Part shown: positions 25,342 through 33,494 of the stretch, piece by piece
Numbering within the stretch: position 1 is the stretch's first letter
Layout of the letters: every line of letters begins with the position of its first letter
Assembly (NCBI GenBank): GCA_004294445.1
Contig: REAZ01000025.1
Location: 1-61,920 of the forward strand
Direction: 5' to 3'
Source of the DNA: Cytophagales bacterium
GTDB taxonomy: Bacteria > Bacteroidota > Bacteroidia > Cytophagales > Thermoflexibacteraceae
DNA length: 61,920 bases
The notes under the pieces: generated by a model
What the model was told of the DNA's origin: nothing
The model's database searches: none
The model's input: the letters and a program-made list of their open reading frames with translations, nothing else
Translations under genes and position numbers: made by a program

Positions 25342-26577
25342 TTAAACATTTTTACCTTTCAACATAGCCGATTTTCCTGTAAATATTTTTGACAAATTTT
25401 GTACCACTACTTCATAAATTTCTATTAGTTCTCCTGCTAAGGCTGTAGAAAGAAAAGTAATCGTCAAATCTAACTTTATGTTCTGGTTTATGAAGAAATA
25501 TAACATGATATAGATGAGTCCTACTATTTCTATCAACTGAATAACTTTGGAAACAATGCCGTACCACGGTCCCCAAAACTCACTTTCACTGAGCCAAGAA
25601 AACAAAGCTACGTTGACAAAACACATGAATATAGCAATGAAGTAAACTAACCACTGGGGAATGGTATCAATATAATCATTGTGCAAAATCATAGATACGA
25701 TATTGGCATGAACAACAACTCCATACATATCGGGCGGCACTCTACCCACAGGTCTTTCATTGAGGGGGGAGTAATATTTATCCCCATCCCATGTTTTGCT
25801 TCGGGTATCTGCACCTAAGTAGCCCATAAGTATTATTTTCCCTTTGATAGTTTCTGCTACAAAGTTTGTATCCAATACATCATTGATGTCCAAAACTGTG
25901 AATTTGTCCAGATTGCCTCGGAAGTTGATGATTTCTAAGGGATAATCTTTGTTCCTATCAATGAATACTTGGGCTTTGGCAGAATCATATCTTTGTGTTA
26001 TTTTGGTAGCAAAGCTATACTCTTTTCTGCCATCTATGATATGCTCGACCGAAGAGGTTTCTCGCCATGTTTCAAATTCACTTTCTCCTTCAGTAAGCGC
26101 ATTGGTATAGCCATGATAAGCTAATTTGCTAAACATCGGATTGACGAGCTTTAGAGTATCCCACAACGCTCGGTGTTCGTTCAGAGAGTCGGGCTTGCCA
26201 TCAGTTACTTTACTCCAGAGTACGAGGTTTTTGGTATTAGCAAACGAAGCTGCCAAAATAGAATCTTCGATAGGGTCTGTATTTAGCTCAAACTCAACGT
26301 CTATGCCTATTACTGCGGGGTCAAACTTGTTAAGAATGTCTATCTGTTGGGCTATACCCGCCCTGCTTAACTCTCCAATATTTACTATTACTACGCTGGT
26401 ATCAGTAGCGGCACTGGGTGCTTTAAATTTGGAGAAAGCAATGTCATTTGTATTATAATCATTCAAGACTTCGCCAAATACGTTCAGAAAGTCTAAACTA
26501 AAAGTTACAGAGGAGAGTCCCCACATAGTGAGAAAAACAAAAACTGTCCCAAATACATTGTATATTAGTTTTTTCAC
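25342..26577 (-). CDS. CHASE2-domain membrane protein
   Basis: A 411-residue protein. A first membrane segment (residues 5-25) is followed by a long extracytoplasmic domain with CHASE2 traits: VVIVNIGELSRAGIAQQIDILNKFDPAVIGIDVEF, then GKIILMGYLGADT and PDMYGVVVHANIVSMILHNDYIDTIP. Three more membrane segments end the protein. No kinase or cyclase domain follows, so this is a stand-alone receptor that may signal through a partner. The frame begins with a GTG (26575-26577) followed by KKLIYN; no nearby ATG is available. It precedes a secreted FecR-like protein gene. Confidence 0.78.
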   Translation of the reverse strand: MKKLIYNVFGTVFVFLTMWGLSSVTFSLDFLNVFGEVLNDYNTNDIAFSKFKAPSAATDTSVVIVNIGELSRAGIAQQIDILNKFDPAVIGIDVEFELNTDPIEDSILAASFANTKNLVLWSKVTDGKPDSLNEHRALWDTLKLVNPMFSKLAYHGYTNALTEGESEFETWRETSSVEHIIDGRKEYSFATKITQRYDSAKAQVFIDRNKDYPLEIINFRGNLDKFTVLDINDVLDTNFVAETIKGKIILMGYLGADTRSKTWDGDKYYSPLNERPVGRVPPDMYGVVVHANIVSMILHNDYIDTIPQWLVYFIAIFMCFVNVALFSWLSESEFWGPWYGIVSKVIQLIEIVGLIYIMLYFFINQNIKLDLTITFLSTALAGELIEIYEVVVQNLSKIFTGKSAMLKGKNV

Positions 26578-26676
26578 AGGCTACAAGATAGGTAATGGAA
26601 TTTATTAGTTTTAATAGAAGGTAAATTTACAGAAAAAAAAGTAATTTCCAATTTTATGCTCCTTAAATTTTAATTT

Positions 26677-27720
26677 TTATTGCATTGGTTTGTATTTAGA
26701 TTTTTCGAAAATATATTGCGCTCTCGCTTCCTTCATTAATTGAGGCAAGGCGATGTCTGGATTATTTTTGAGGTAGTTCCTCACTATTTGCCAGCCAATC
26801 CACCGCCCTATCCTACCTGGGCAGTCATCGCCTATTTCGCTTGTAAAAGGTCGCTCTCCAATATATTTATTGAGTGTAGCTTGGCTTTTATCGAAAAATA
26901 AATTTTTCTGCACAAAATGCGCCCAAAGAACATCTTGGTTAGCAAAACATTTATCTGTTTCCTCTCCTGAATAGCTAATAAGCACAGAATCTGGCACATC
27001 GGGCATGGTCATTTTTGCAAACTCATACGTTTTCCCAAATGCAATCATTTCAGAAAGCAAGGTTTTATCTCTTTCCTCTTTTTGGTTAAAAACTTGGGCA
27101 AAAAGAATCATTACCGCAGGAGCGATATAGTTTTTCTGGTAGCGGTCGGTCATGTAGGCGGGTAGTTTTTCTCCCCTATGATTTCTTACTGTATAGCGTG
27201 TATTTTTGCCCAAAAAATAGTCAATCCCAATGACTACCATGCTGCTATCTACGAATAAATCATTACTAAAACCCGTAACTACAGTATAAACGGCTGGTAT
27301 TTTGAAATCGGGATAGTGATACTTAATGACCTTAAAAGCAGTTTCTAATTGAAGTCTGATGTCTTCGATATCGCCCAAATGTGCGTTTACTTCTTGTATA
27401 AGCGTATCTATATAGGGGCTTTGCGAAAGTTTAAAAATTTCATCTATAGTTGCTGAGTCGCCAAACTGCCCCCTAAGCAAATATTTATCTGCAAAGTCGG
27501 GATACTGCCTTACAAACTTTGCCGCATCATCTATAGTAGTTATCTTGTCTATATCTTTTTCTAAACGATTGATTTTCAATGTAAAATTAATATCTGATAA
27601 GTCAGGTAACTCCTCTTTATATTCATCGGAAGAGCTACAGGAAGTCCATAAGAAAGAAAAAATCAAAAGGAAAATATGGATAAAAATTAAATTGGAAGTT
27701 TGAAGAATATTTTTTTTCAT
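26677..27720 (-). CDS. gldB: Gliding motility lipoprotein GldB
   Basis: A 347-residue lipoprotein (signal plus lipobox around SFLWTSCSS, Cys about residue 28). The sequence reads FTLKINRLEKDIDKI, then YPDFADKYLL, YHYPDFKIPAVYTVVTGFSNDLFVDSSMVVIGIDYFLG and YMTDRYQKNYIAPAVMILFAQ, the GldB pattern. In Flavobacterium GldB is required for gliding and type IX secretion-related function, though its exact role is unclear. It is a single gene here. A good promoter (TTTG, 18 bases, TACTTTTG on the minus strand at 27813-27784) lies 63 bases upstream. Confidence 0.88.
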   Translation of the reverse strand: MKKNILQTSNLIFIHIFLLIFSFLWTSCSSSDEYKEELPDLSDINFTLKINRLEKDIDKITTIDDAAKFVRQYPDFADKYLLRGQFGDSATIDEIFKLSQSPYIDTLIQEVNAHLGDIEDIRLQLETAFKVIKYHYPDFKIPAVYTVVTGFSNDLFVDSSMVVIGIDYFLGKNTRYTVRNHRGEKLPAYMTDRYQKNYIAPAVMILFAQVFNQKEERDKTLLSEMIAFGKTYEFAKMTMPDVPDSVLISYSGEETDKCFANQDVLWAHFVQKNLFFDKSQATLNKYIGERPFTSEIGDDCPGRIGRWIGWQIVRNYLKNNPDIALPQLMKEARAQYIFEKSKYKPMQ

Positions 27721-27783
27721 AGCTTTACGCTTTTACTTTATTGTGTTACTTAATTTATGTGGTAAATTTATTACAAAATTTGT

Positions 27784-27813
27784 CAAAAGTAACCTAAATC
27801 TTTTGCCTGCAAA
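27784..27813 (-). promoter_or_regulatory. Promoter of gldB
   Basis: On the minus strand TTTG (27813-27810) and TACTTTTG (27791-27784) with 18 bases between match the Bacteroidetes -33/-7 pattern. The -33 box touches the start region of the divergent methyltransferase gene. Confidence 0.6.
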
Positions 27814-27815
27814 CT

Positions 27816-29393
27816 ATGTACCTTACGGATACCAAAACTGTTTGTGCTACAGGCATCACCCTAATTTATGGCATTAAAATTACAAATCTCAAAAAATTGG
27901 CATCATTAGCAAAAACATACGATACTCAAAAGTTATTAGGGCAAGTCTATACCCCACCTTTCATCGTAAGCAAAATTTTAGATGAAATAGGTTTTGACTC
28001 GCCCACAGTGCTTGGGCAAACCATTTTAGACCCCGCCTGCGGCGATGGAAGATTTTTAGAAGAAATAGCCAAACGCATCATCTCTCTTTCTCCCGCAGCC
28101 CAATTAGCAGAAAATCTATCCTATCTTCACGGCTGGGACATAGATGCAGAGGCTGTTAGCCTGTGCATAGGAAATCTGGAAAAACTCATTGCCCCGTTCT
28201 CTATTTCAGTTAGTTGGAACATTAAAGTTTGCGACTCAATCACCCAACTACCTAATAATGAGTTTATGAGTATCGGAAAAAATAAAAAATTTGATTTTAT
28301 TGTAGGAAACCCTCCTTACATTCGGATACAGCATTTGGACGAGCAAACCAGAAAATTTGTCCAGCAAAACTATCAATTCTGCCAAAGTGGTTCTACTGAT
28401 ATTTATATCGCATTTTACGAATTATGCTATCAGTTACTTGCTGATGATGGTATTTGTGGGCTGATAACGCCAAATACATTTTTTTATACGGAAACGGGCA
28501 AGGCGTTGCGAGATTTTTTGGTGCAAAATAAGGCAATAAAAAAAATAACAAACTATGCGGATATTCAGGTTTTTGACAATGCCACAACCTATAGTGCTAT
28601 TCTGATTTTTGGAAAACAAGACCACCCTCATTTTGTATTTGAGCAAGCAAGCAGCAAATTGGCTTTTGCAAGCAGGCAAATAGCATGGACAGAAGTGGAA
28701 ACACAAAAATTTTGGCAACTTTCTGCCAAAAAGCCAACAAATACCCAAGGAACGAAACTCAAAGATATTTGTCAAATTCATGTAGGTATTACTACCCTTT
28801 GCGATAAAGTCTATATTTTCCCGATTGAGCGGATTGATGAGCAATACGCATGGGCAAATACGCGACTGAAAGGAAAGATAAAAATAGAAACTGCCCTGCT
28901 AAAGCCAATCGTCAAAGGCTCGGTACTCAAAAGTTCTGAAGACGAAATAAAAGAGTATGTTTTATTTCCTTATCAGAAAAACAAAGGCAAACACCAAATT
29001 ATTTCGGAAGAAAATCTGAAAAAATATCCGCTTACCTACCAATATTTGCTTTCTGTAAAGGAAGAGCTTGATAAGCGAGATAATGGGCAGAAAAACAAAG
29101 TTGCATGGTACGCCTTTGGCAGAAGTCAGGGATTAGATACAAGTTTTGGAAAGAAAATTATCTTTTCCCCTATGAATCTCAAACCTAATTTTATTTGGCA
29201 CGAAAACGAAGAAAGTTCCTTATATTCAGGCTATTGTATCAAATATAACGGAGACGTAGCATGGCTACTTAGCGTACTGAACTCGCAAAGATTTGCAGAC
29301 TTTATAGCCGTTTCCAGCAGGGATTTCAGAGGCGGCTGGAAAGCGTACAACAAAAAAATAGTAGGAGAATTTGTGGTAGAAATAAGTAAATAA
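27816..29393 (+). CDS. Solitary N6-adenine-specific DNA methyltransferase (Eco57I/TaqI-like)
   Basis: A 525-residue gamma-type DNA methyltransferase. SAM-binding motif I is LDPACGDGRFLEE (Asp72, residues 72-78 core) preceded by GQVYTPPFIVSKIL. The catalytic motif IV is NPPYI at residues 165-169, so activity is expected. A target-recognition region occupies about residues 280-500. No restriction endonuclease gene is adjacent on either side, so it is either an orphan regulatory methylase or the survivor of a lost R-M pair. The start codon at 27816 gives a 30-residue N-terminal extension before the conserved core; a later non-ATG start is possible. GldB is divergent. Confidence 0.85.
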   Translation: MYLTDTKTVCATGITLIYGIKITNLKKLASLAKTYDTQKLLGQVYTPPFIVSKILDEIGFDSPTVLGQTILDPACGDGRFLEEIAKRIISLSPAAQLAENLSYLHGWDIDAEAVSLCIGNLEKLIAPFSISVSWNIKVCDSITQLPNNEFMSIGKNKKFDFIVGNPPYIRIQHLDEQTRKFVQQNYQFCQSGSTDIYIAFYELCYQLLADDGICGLITPNTFFYTETGKALRDFLVQNKAIKKITNYADIQVFDNATTYSAILIFGKQDHPHFVFEQASSKLAFASRQIAWTEVETQKFWQLSAKKPTNTQGTKLKDICQIHVGITTLCDKVYIFPIERIDEQYAWANTRLKGKIKIETALLKPIVKGSVLKSSEDEIKEYVLFPYQKNKGKHQIISEENLKKYPLTYQYLLSVKEELDKRDNGQKNKVAWYAFGRSQGLDTSFGKKIIFSPMNLKPNFIWHENEESSLYSGYCIKYNGDVAWLLSVLNSQRFADFIAVSSRDFRGGWKAYNKKIVGEFVVEISK

Positions 29394-29451
29394 GTAAAAA
29401 ATGACTAATTTGGGAGCAAATTTTTGTTACATTTCAATATCCCAAAAAAGT

Positions 29452-29832
29452 ATGTCATCATTAGAAGTAAAAGGAAAGCTACTCGTAAAATTCAACGCCC
29501 AGCAAGTTACGGAGCGTTTTAAGAAAAGAGAGTTCGTTTTAGAAATAGCAAGTGGAAACTATACAGAACAAGTAAAATTCCAACTTATTCAAGATAAATG
29601 CGAACTCTTGGATAAGTTCAAGGAAGGTGATGAAATCAACGTTTTTTTTAATCTCAAAGGCAAACCCTACACCAAAGACGGGGTAACTTCTTATTTTAAT
29701 AATCTGGATGCGTGGCGAATAGAAACTGCCAAAGACGGCAAAGCCAGCCAAAATGATGATATTCCGCTCCCTCCAGACGATTTTTCCTCTTTCTCGCAAG
29801 TAAATGATAATGAGGAAAACTTACCTTTCTAA
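29452..29832 (+). CDS. DUF3127 family small OB-like protein
   Basis: I start at the ATG at 29452 (MSSLEVKGKLLVKF), which gives the conserved N-terminus; the longer frame from 29401 adds non-conserved residues. The 126-residue product reads GKLLVKFNAQQVTERFKKREFVLEI, DKFKEGDEINVFFNLKGKPY and FNNLDAWRIE, the DUF3127 pattern, a family I would describe as OB-fold-like, possibly ssDNA-binding. A flexible acidic tail (DDIPLPPDDFSSF) ends in NLPF, like the C-terminal peptide of ssDNA-binding proteins. It follows the methyltransferase by 58 bases. Confidence 0.75.
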   Translation: MSSLEVKGKLLVKFNAQQVTERFKKREFVLEIASGNYTEQVKFQLIQDKCELLDKFKEGDEINVFFNLKGKPYTKDGVTSYFNNLDAWRIETAKDGKASQNDDIPLPPDDFSSFSQVNDNEENLPF

Positions 29833-29853
29833 GTCTTTCAAACAGCGCTTAAT

Positions 29854-29890
29854 AAGTAGCAAATTTTTAAAAATTTGCTACTTTATTTTT
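29854..29890 (+). terminator. Terminator after the DUF3127 gene
   Basis: A perfect 15-base stem with AAGTAGCAAATTTTT at 29854-29868 and its complement at 29869-29883, followed by a long T run. Confidence 0.85.
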
Positions 29891-29909
29891 TTATTCCGAA
29901 TATGCTTTC

Positions 29910-29930
29910 TATATTTGCAACATTGTTGCA
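29910..29930 (+). promoter_or_regulatory. Promoter with overlapping operator-like palindrome for the metal-related operon
   Basis: TATATTTG at 29910-29917 fits the -7 box. The palindrome TGCAACATTGTTGCA at 29916-29930 overlaps its end and lies 14 bases before the ATG at 29945. A protein bound there would block transcription. The shape suits a Fur-family repressor (for example a Zur-type zinc regulator), but the regulator is inferred only from the genes. Confidence 0.6.
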
Positions 29931-29944
29931 TATAATATAAAAAT

Positions 29945-30310
29945 ATGAAATCGCTAACTCGCTTATTTTCGACTGCTTTTATAGTGGCACTTATCCATTC
30001 ACTTTGCTGTCTTTTGCCAATCTTCACGCTTGCGTTTGGGTTTGTCAATTTGCCATATCTGCTTTTTCTGACCTCTTTTCAGCCCTATCTGTTTGGCTTG
30101 CAGTTCTTGCTGCTGCTCTATGGGTTCTATGAAATATACTACAATCGTAGACACGCAAACTGCACTACTACGGTGCGTAAAAGAGAAAAAATTGCTCTTT
30201 GGCTTACGGTCGGCATCACTATTCTGATAGCCTTATTTCCCTACTATAAGCACACAGAGGCGGCAAAAAGACCTCAATTTGGCATGAAAGTCATTAAAAA
30301 CATCAAATAA
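29945..30310 (+). CDS. MerC/MerT-like small membrane protein
   Basis: A 121-residue membrane protein with three to four hydrophobic segments. The paired cysteines in LIHSLCCLLPIFTLAFG near residue 20 resemble the metal-binding CC of MerC/MerT-type mercuric ion transporters; MerC-like homologues occur in Bacteroidetes without mercury resistance, often beside zinc-linked genes. No MerA reductase or MerP is nearby. First gene of a three-gene operon whose second product has a His-rich tail. A metal uptake or sensing role is inferred; the metal is unknown. Confidence 0.6.
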   Translation: MKSLTRLFSTAFIVALIHSLCCLLPIFTLAFGFVNLPYLLFLTSFQPYLFGLQFLLLLYGFYEIYYNRRHANCTTTVRKREKIALWLTVGITILIALFPYYKHTEAAKRPQFGMKVIKNIK

Positions 30311-30324
30311 CCATTTCTTATCAA

Positions 30325-30822
30325 ATGAAAAACCTATTATTTATCGGGTTGCTTGCCTTTATTTTTGCCTGCGGTGGCAAAGACGAAAAAGCAGAAATTA
30401 TTTTCAAAGAAGCAGCAGTGCTGCACAATGAAGCCGTAGCTATCCACGACAGCATCATGCCGATGATGAAGCAAATAAATGACCTAAAAGCCCAACTCTC
30501 TGCCCAAAAAGATTCTCTGGCAGGTAAAAATGACTCTATCTCCAACCAATTACAAGGTAAAATCAGTGAAATAGAAGCTATTTCACAGGAAATGAGTACG
30601 TGGATGGCAAACTTGGTGGAAGTACCCGGCAATGAGCATGAACATCATCATCATGAGGGCGAAGAACACAAGGAAGGCGAGGAGGAACACAAGCACGAAC
30701 ATGGCGAAAAGGTAGAGGTTACGCCAGAGCAAATGCTCGAAATTCAGAAGGAAACAAAAGCTAACATTATAAAAATCAAAGACAAAGCATCTGCTATTTT
30801 AGAAAAATACAGCGTGAAATAA
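30325..30822 (+). CDS. Lipoprotein with His/Glu-rich metal-binding segment
   Basis: A 165-residue lipoprotein: signal plus lipobox FIFACGG with Cys17. Residues 20-95 form a coiled coil rich in Lys, Asp, Ala and Leu. Then comes a His/Glu-rich stretch (EHEHHHHEGEEHKEG and HKHEHGEK, residues about 103-130), a typical soft metal-chelating tract, followed by a short helix. It lies 14 bases after the MerC-like gene. I recognise no named family; a periplasmic metal-buffer role is inferred. Confidence 0.65.
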   Translation: MKNLLFIGLLAFIFACGGKDEKAEIIFKEAAVLHNEAVAIHDSIMPMMKQINDLKAQLSAQKDSLAGKNDSISNQLQGKISEIEAISQEMSTWMANLVEVPGNEHEHHHHEGEEHKEGEEEHKHEHGEKVEVTPEQMLEIQKETKANIIKIKDKASAILEKYSVK

Positions 30823-30843
30823 ATTAAGTAAAAATCAAAAAAC

Positions 30844-31413
30844 ATGAAAACAAAAATTCTTTCTATGCTCGTAGCAATGAGCATGGTTGCTGTGCTTTTC
30901 TCTTGCTCAAAGAAGGAGGAATCACCTGCTGATGGCAACGAGTCAGAGCTAATCACAACAGTTAGGCTTCGATTTAGCGAAGGCGGAACAAGTCAGACTT
31001 TTACCTACAGAGATTTGGACGGAGCTGGCGGAAATGCTCCCGTAATAGATGCTATTCGGTTGGCAAATGGAAAAAATTACTCCCTCGAGTTAGAAGTTCT
31101 TGACGAGTCTAACCCAAGCAAAATAGGAAACATTACAGAGGAGATTTTTGAAGAAGGATACGAGCATCAGTTCTTTTTTACGGGAACGGCGGCAGCTAAT
31201 CTTCTCTCGCTCTCTTATGCTGATAAAGACAAAAATAATAACCCTATTGGGCTGAAAAACAGTGTAATGACCAAAGCAACGGGGAACGGGATTCTTACTG
31301 TTATCTTGCGGCACAAGCCGAACAAAGCAGGTGCAGGTGTAGCTAACGGTCAGGTAGCTAATGCTGGAGGCGAAACAGATATAGAGGTTAATTTTAATGT
31401 TACGGTGCAGTAA
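30844..31413 (+). CDS. Secreted lipoprotein, beta-sandwich-like, widespread in Bacteroidetes
   Basis: A 189-residue protein with a lipobox (LFSCSKKEE, Cys about 20). The body is all-beta with the motifs FTYRDLDGAGGNAPVIDAIRL, FEEGYEHQFFFTG and GILTVILRHKPNKAGAG, ending in ETDIEVNFNVTVQ. I have seen this pattern in Bacteroidetes proteins lying near metal-linked or TonB-receptor genes, but no TonB receptor is present here. No enzymatic motif. Last gene of the three-gene operon. Confidence 0.6.
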   Translation: MKTKILSMLVAMSMVAVLFSCSKKEESPADGNESELITTVRLRFSEGGTSQTFTYRDLDGAGGNAPVIDAIRLANGKNYSLELEVLDESNPSKIGNITEEIFEEGYEHQFFFTGTAAANLLSLSYADKDKNNNPIGLKNSVMTKATGNGILTVILRHKPNKAGAGVANGQVANAGGETDIEVNFNVTVQ

Positions 31414-31434
31414 AAAGTTAAAATATATTGAAAC

Positions 31435-31480
31435 AAAAAGCGTTTGCCAACCCAATGTTTAGCAAACGCTTTTTGTTTTT
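31435..31480. terminator. Bidirectional terminator between the metal operon and the ABC transporter
   Basis: AAAAAGCGTTTGC at 31435-31447 pairs with GCAAACGCTTTTT at 31462-31474, with T and A runs on the two strands. Confidence 0.88.
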
Positions 31481-31493
31481 TGTTCCTATACTT

Positions 31494-33353
31494 TTAGCCA
31501 TCTAGCATTTGTAATTTTATCAGATTGCTGTATAAGCCTTTGTCTATGTTTGTGAGGGCTTCATGCGTGCCTTCCTCTACTATTTTCCCGTTTTCGATAA
31601 CGTATATTCTATCTACTTTGCGGATAGTAGCTAATCTATGCGCAATAATAATAGAAGTTCTATTTTTCATTAATTCTTCCAAAGCCTCCTGCACAAGCTG
31701 CTCTGACTCTGCATCCAAAGAACTCGTAGCCTCGTCTAAAATCAGAATAGAAGGATTTTTCAGAATTGCCCTTGCTATTGCTATTCTTTGCCTTTGACCG
31801 CCCGAAAGTTTGATACCTCTTTCGCCGACCACGGTTTCAAATTTTTCGGGGAAAGAATCAATAAAATTAAAAGCATTTGCCTTGCGTGCCGACTCCATAA
31901 TCTCCTTGTCAGTAGCTTCGGGATTGCCATACGCAATGTTTTCTTTGATAGTACCGCCAAAAAGCATGACATCTTGCGGTACTACGCTTACATTATCTCT
32001 GTAAGTGAGCAGGGGGTAATCTTGTATATTTTTGCCATCTATGCTTATGCTTCCCTTGTCTAATTGGTAGAATCTGAGCAAAAGCTGTATAATTGTAGAT
32101 TTTCCTGCTCCGCTATGCCCTACCAATGCTATTTTTTCGCCCGCTTTTATGCTGATATTTATTCCCTTGAGTATCTCCATATCTTGGCGAGTAGGGTAAG
32201 TAAAATGTACATTTTCAAGTGCTATATTGCCTTTGAATCGCATTTGGGGCTGCATTATCATAAAATCAAATTCACTTTCTTTGTCTAATATTTCTTTGAC
32301 TCTTTCCGAAGCACCAATCGCGCGCTGCATCTGGCTGTAGATATCGCCCAGCCCGCCAATAGAACCACCGATAAACATGGTATAAATCACAAATGCGGTC
32401 AAGTCCCCTATGGTAATTTCCCCCTTTTCTACCAAGCCCGTACCGTACCAAAGTACGCCAACAATGCCCCCAAAGATGGCTAAAATAATAAACGAAACAA
32501 ATACGCCTCTGTAGGATGCCGTTTTCAAGGCGGTATTCACTACTTTATCCAACGTATGCCGATAGCGATTTATCTCAAAAAACTCATTCGTAAAAGCCTT
32601 AACTACATGAATGGCTTGCAAAGTTTCTTCTACTATTGTGTTGGCATTTGCCATTTCATCTTGAGTTTTCTTAGACATTTGGCGTATGTATTTGCCAAAA
32701 ATTAAGCCCGAAATTACCAAAATTGGAATTGTGCCGAGCATAAAAAGAGTTAGTTTGGGGGTTTCCCAAAAAAGAATACTCAAGCCTATGATGAAAATAC
32801 AAATTTGCCTAAAAAACTCTGCGAGGGTGATGGAAAAAGTATCTTGCAAGAGAGAAACATCAGCCGTTAGCCTACTCATCAGCTCGCCTGTTCGCCTGCT
32901 GTCGTAAAAAGAAATGGGCAGGGTAATAAGTTTCTGATACAGGGCTTTGCGAATATCTGCAATGCCCATTTCGCTCACGCGGGCAAAAAAGAAAACACGC
33001 AAAAAGGAAAATACACTCTGAATAATAAGAATAAGAATAAGCACTAAGGCTATCATATTAATATCGCGCGCCAAAAAGTCGTATTTATCTCTTTCTATCT
33101 CAAAGACTTCCCCAATAATTATTCCTGTGTCTAAGGGCTTGCCGAGGGAGGTATCTATGAGCTGACCTGTGAAGAAAGGGAAAGCCAAAGTAATGGCACT
33201 GGAGAAAACCAAACAAACCATGCCCGCAATAAAAAAGCCTCTGTAAGGCAAAATAAATTTATAAATCCCTAATAAATGTTTGATAGTGCTTTTATTGACT
33301 TTTACTTTTTTATCTATTTCGTCATCATAATCATATCTTTTTCTTGTTGCCAT
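31494..33353 (-). CDS. ABC exporter, fused permease and ATPase (MsbA/MDR-like)
   Basis: A 619-residue half-transporter. Residues 25-350 hold six membrane segments. The nucleotide-binding domain has Walker A VGHSGAGKST (about residue 405), signature LSGGQRQRIAIARA (about 514), Walker B ILILDEATS and the switch HRLAT. It forms a homodimer that exports lipids or hydrophobic drugs. Length fits the MsbA/ABCB group. It is a single gene here; which substrate it carries is not visible. Confidence 0.93.
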   Translation of the reverse strand: MATRKRYDYDDEIDKKVKVNKSTIKHLLGIYKFILPYRGFFIAGMVCLVFSSAITLAFPFFTGQLIDTSLGKPLDTGIIIGEVFEIERDKYDFLARDINMIALVLILILIIQSVFSFLRVFFFARVSEMGIADIRKALYQKLITLPISFYDSRRTGELMSRLTADVSLLQDTFSITLAEFFRQICIFIIGLSILFWETPKLTLFMLGTIPILVISGLIFGKYIRQMSKKTQDEMANANTIVEETLQAIHVVKAFTNEFFEINRYRHTLDKVVNTALKTASYRGVFVSFIILAIFGGIVGVLWYGTGLVEKGEITIGDLTAFVIYTMFIGGSIGGLGDIYSQMQRAIGASERVKEILDKESEFDFMIMQPQMRFKGNIALENVHFTYPTRQDMEILKGINISIKAGEKIALVGHSGAGKSTIIQLLLRFYQLDKGSISIDGKNIQDYPLLTYRDNVSVVPQDVMLFGGTIKENIAYGNPEATDKEIMESARKANAFNFIDSFPEKFETVVGERGIKLSGGQRQRIAIARAILKNPSILILDEATSSLDAESEQLVQEALEELMKNRTSIIIAHRLATIRKVDRIYVIENGKIVEEGTHEALTNIDKGLYSNLIKLQMLDG

Positions 33354-33494
33354 TGTTAGTAATGAGTTTAAAAAAATTAGTCAATTTGGTAAATAATATC
33401 TATTAGCCTTTGCATAAGGAGGTAGGGCTAATTTTTTGCAAATTTAGCATAGAAATTCAGCATTTACTTGTACTCTCTTAAAAATTAGGATTTC

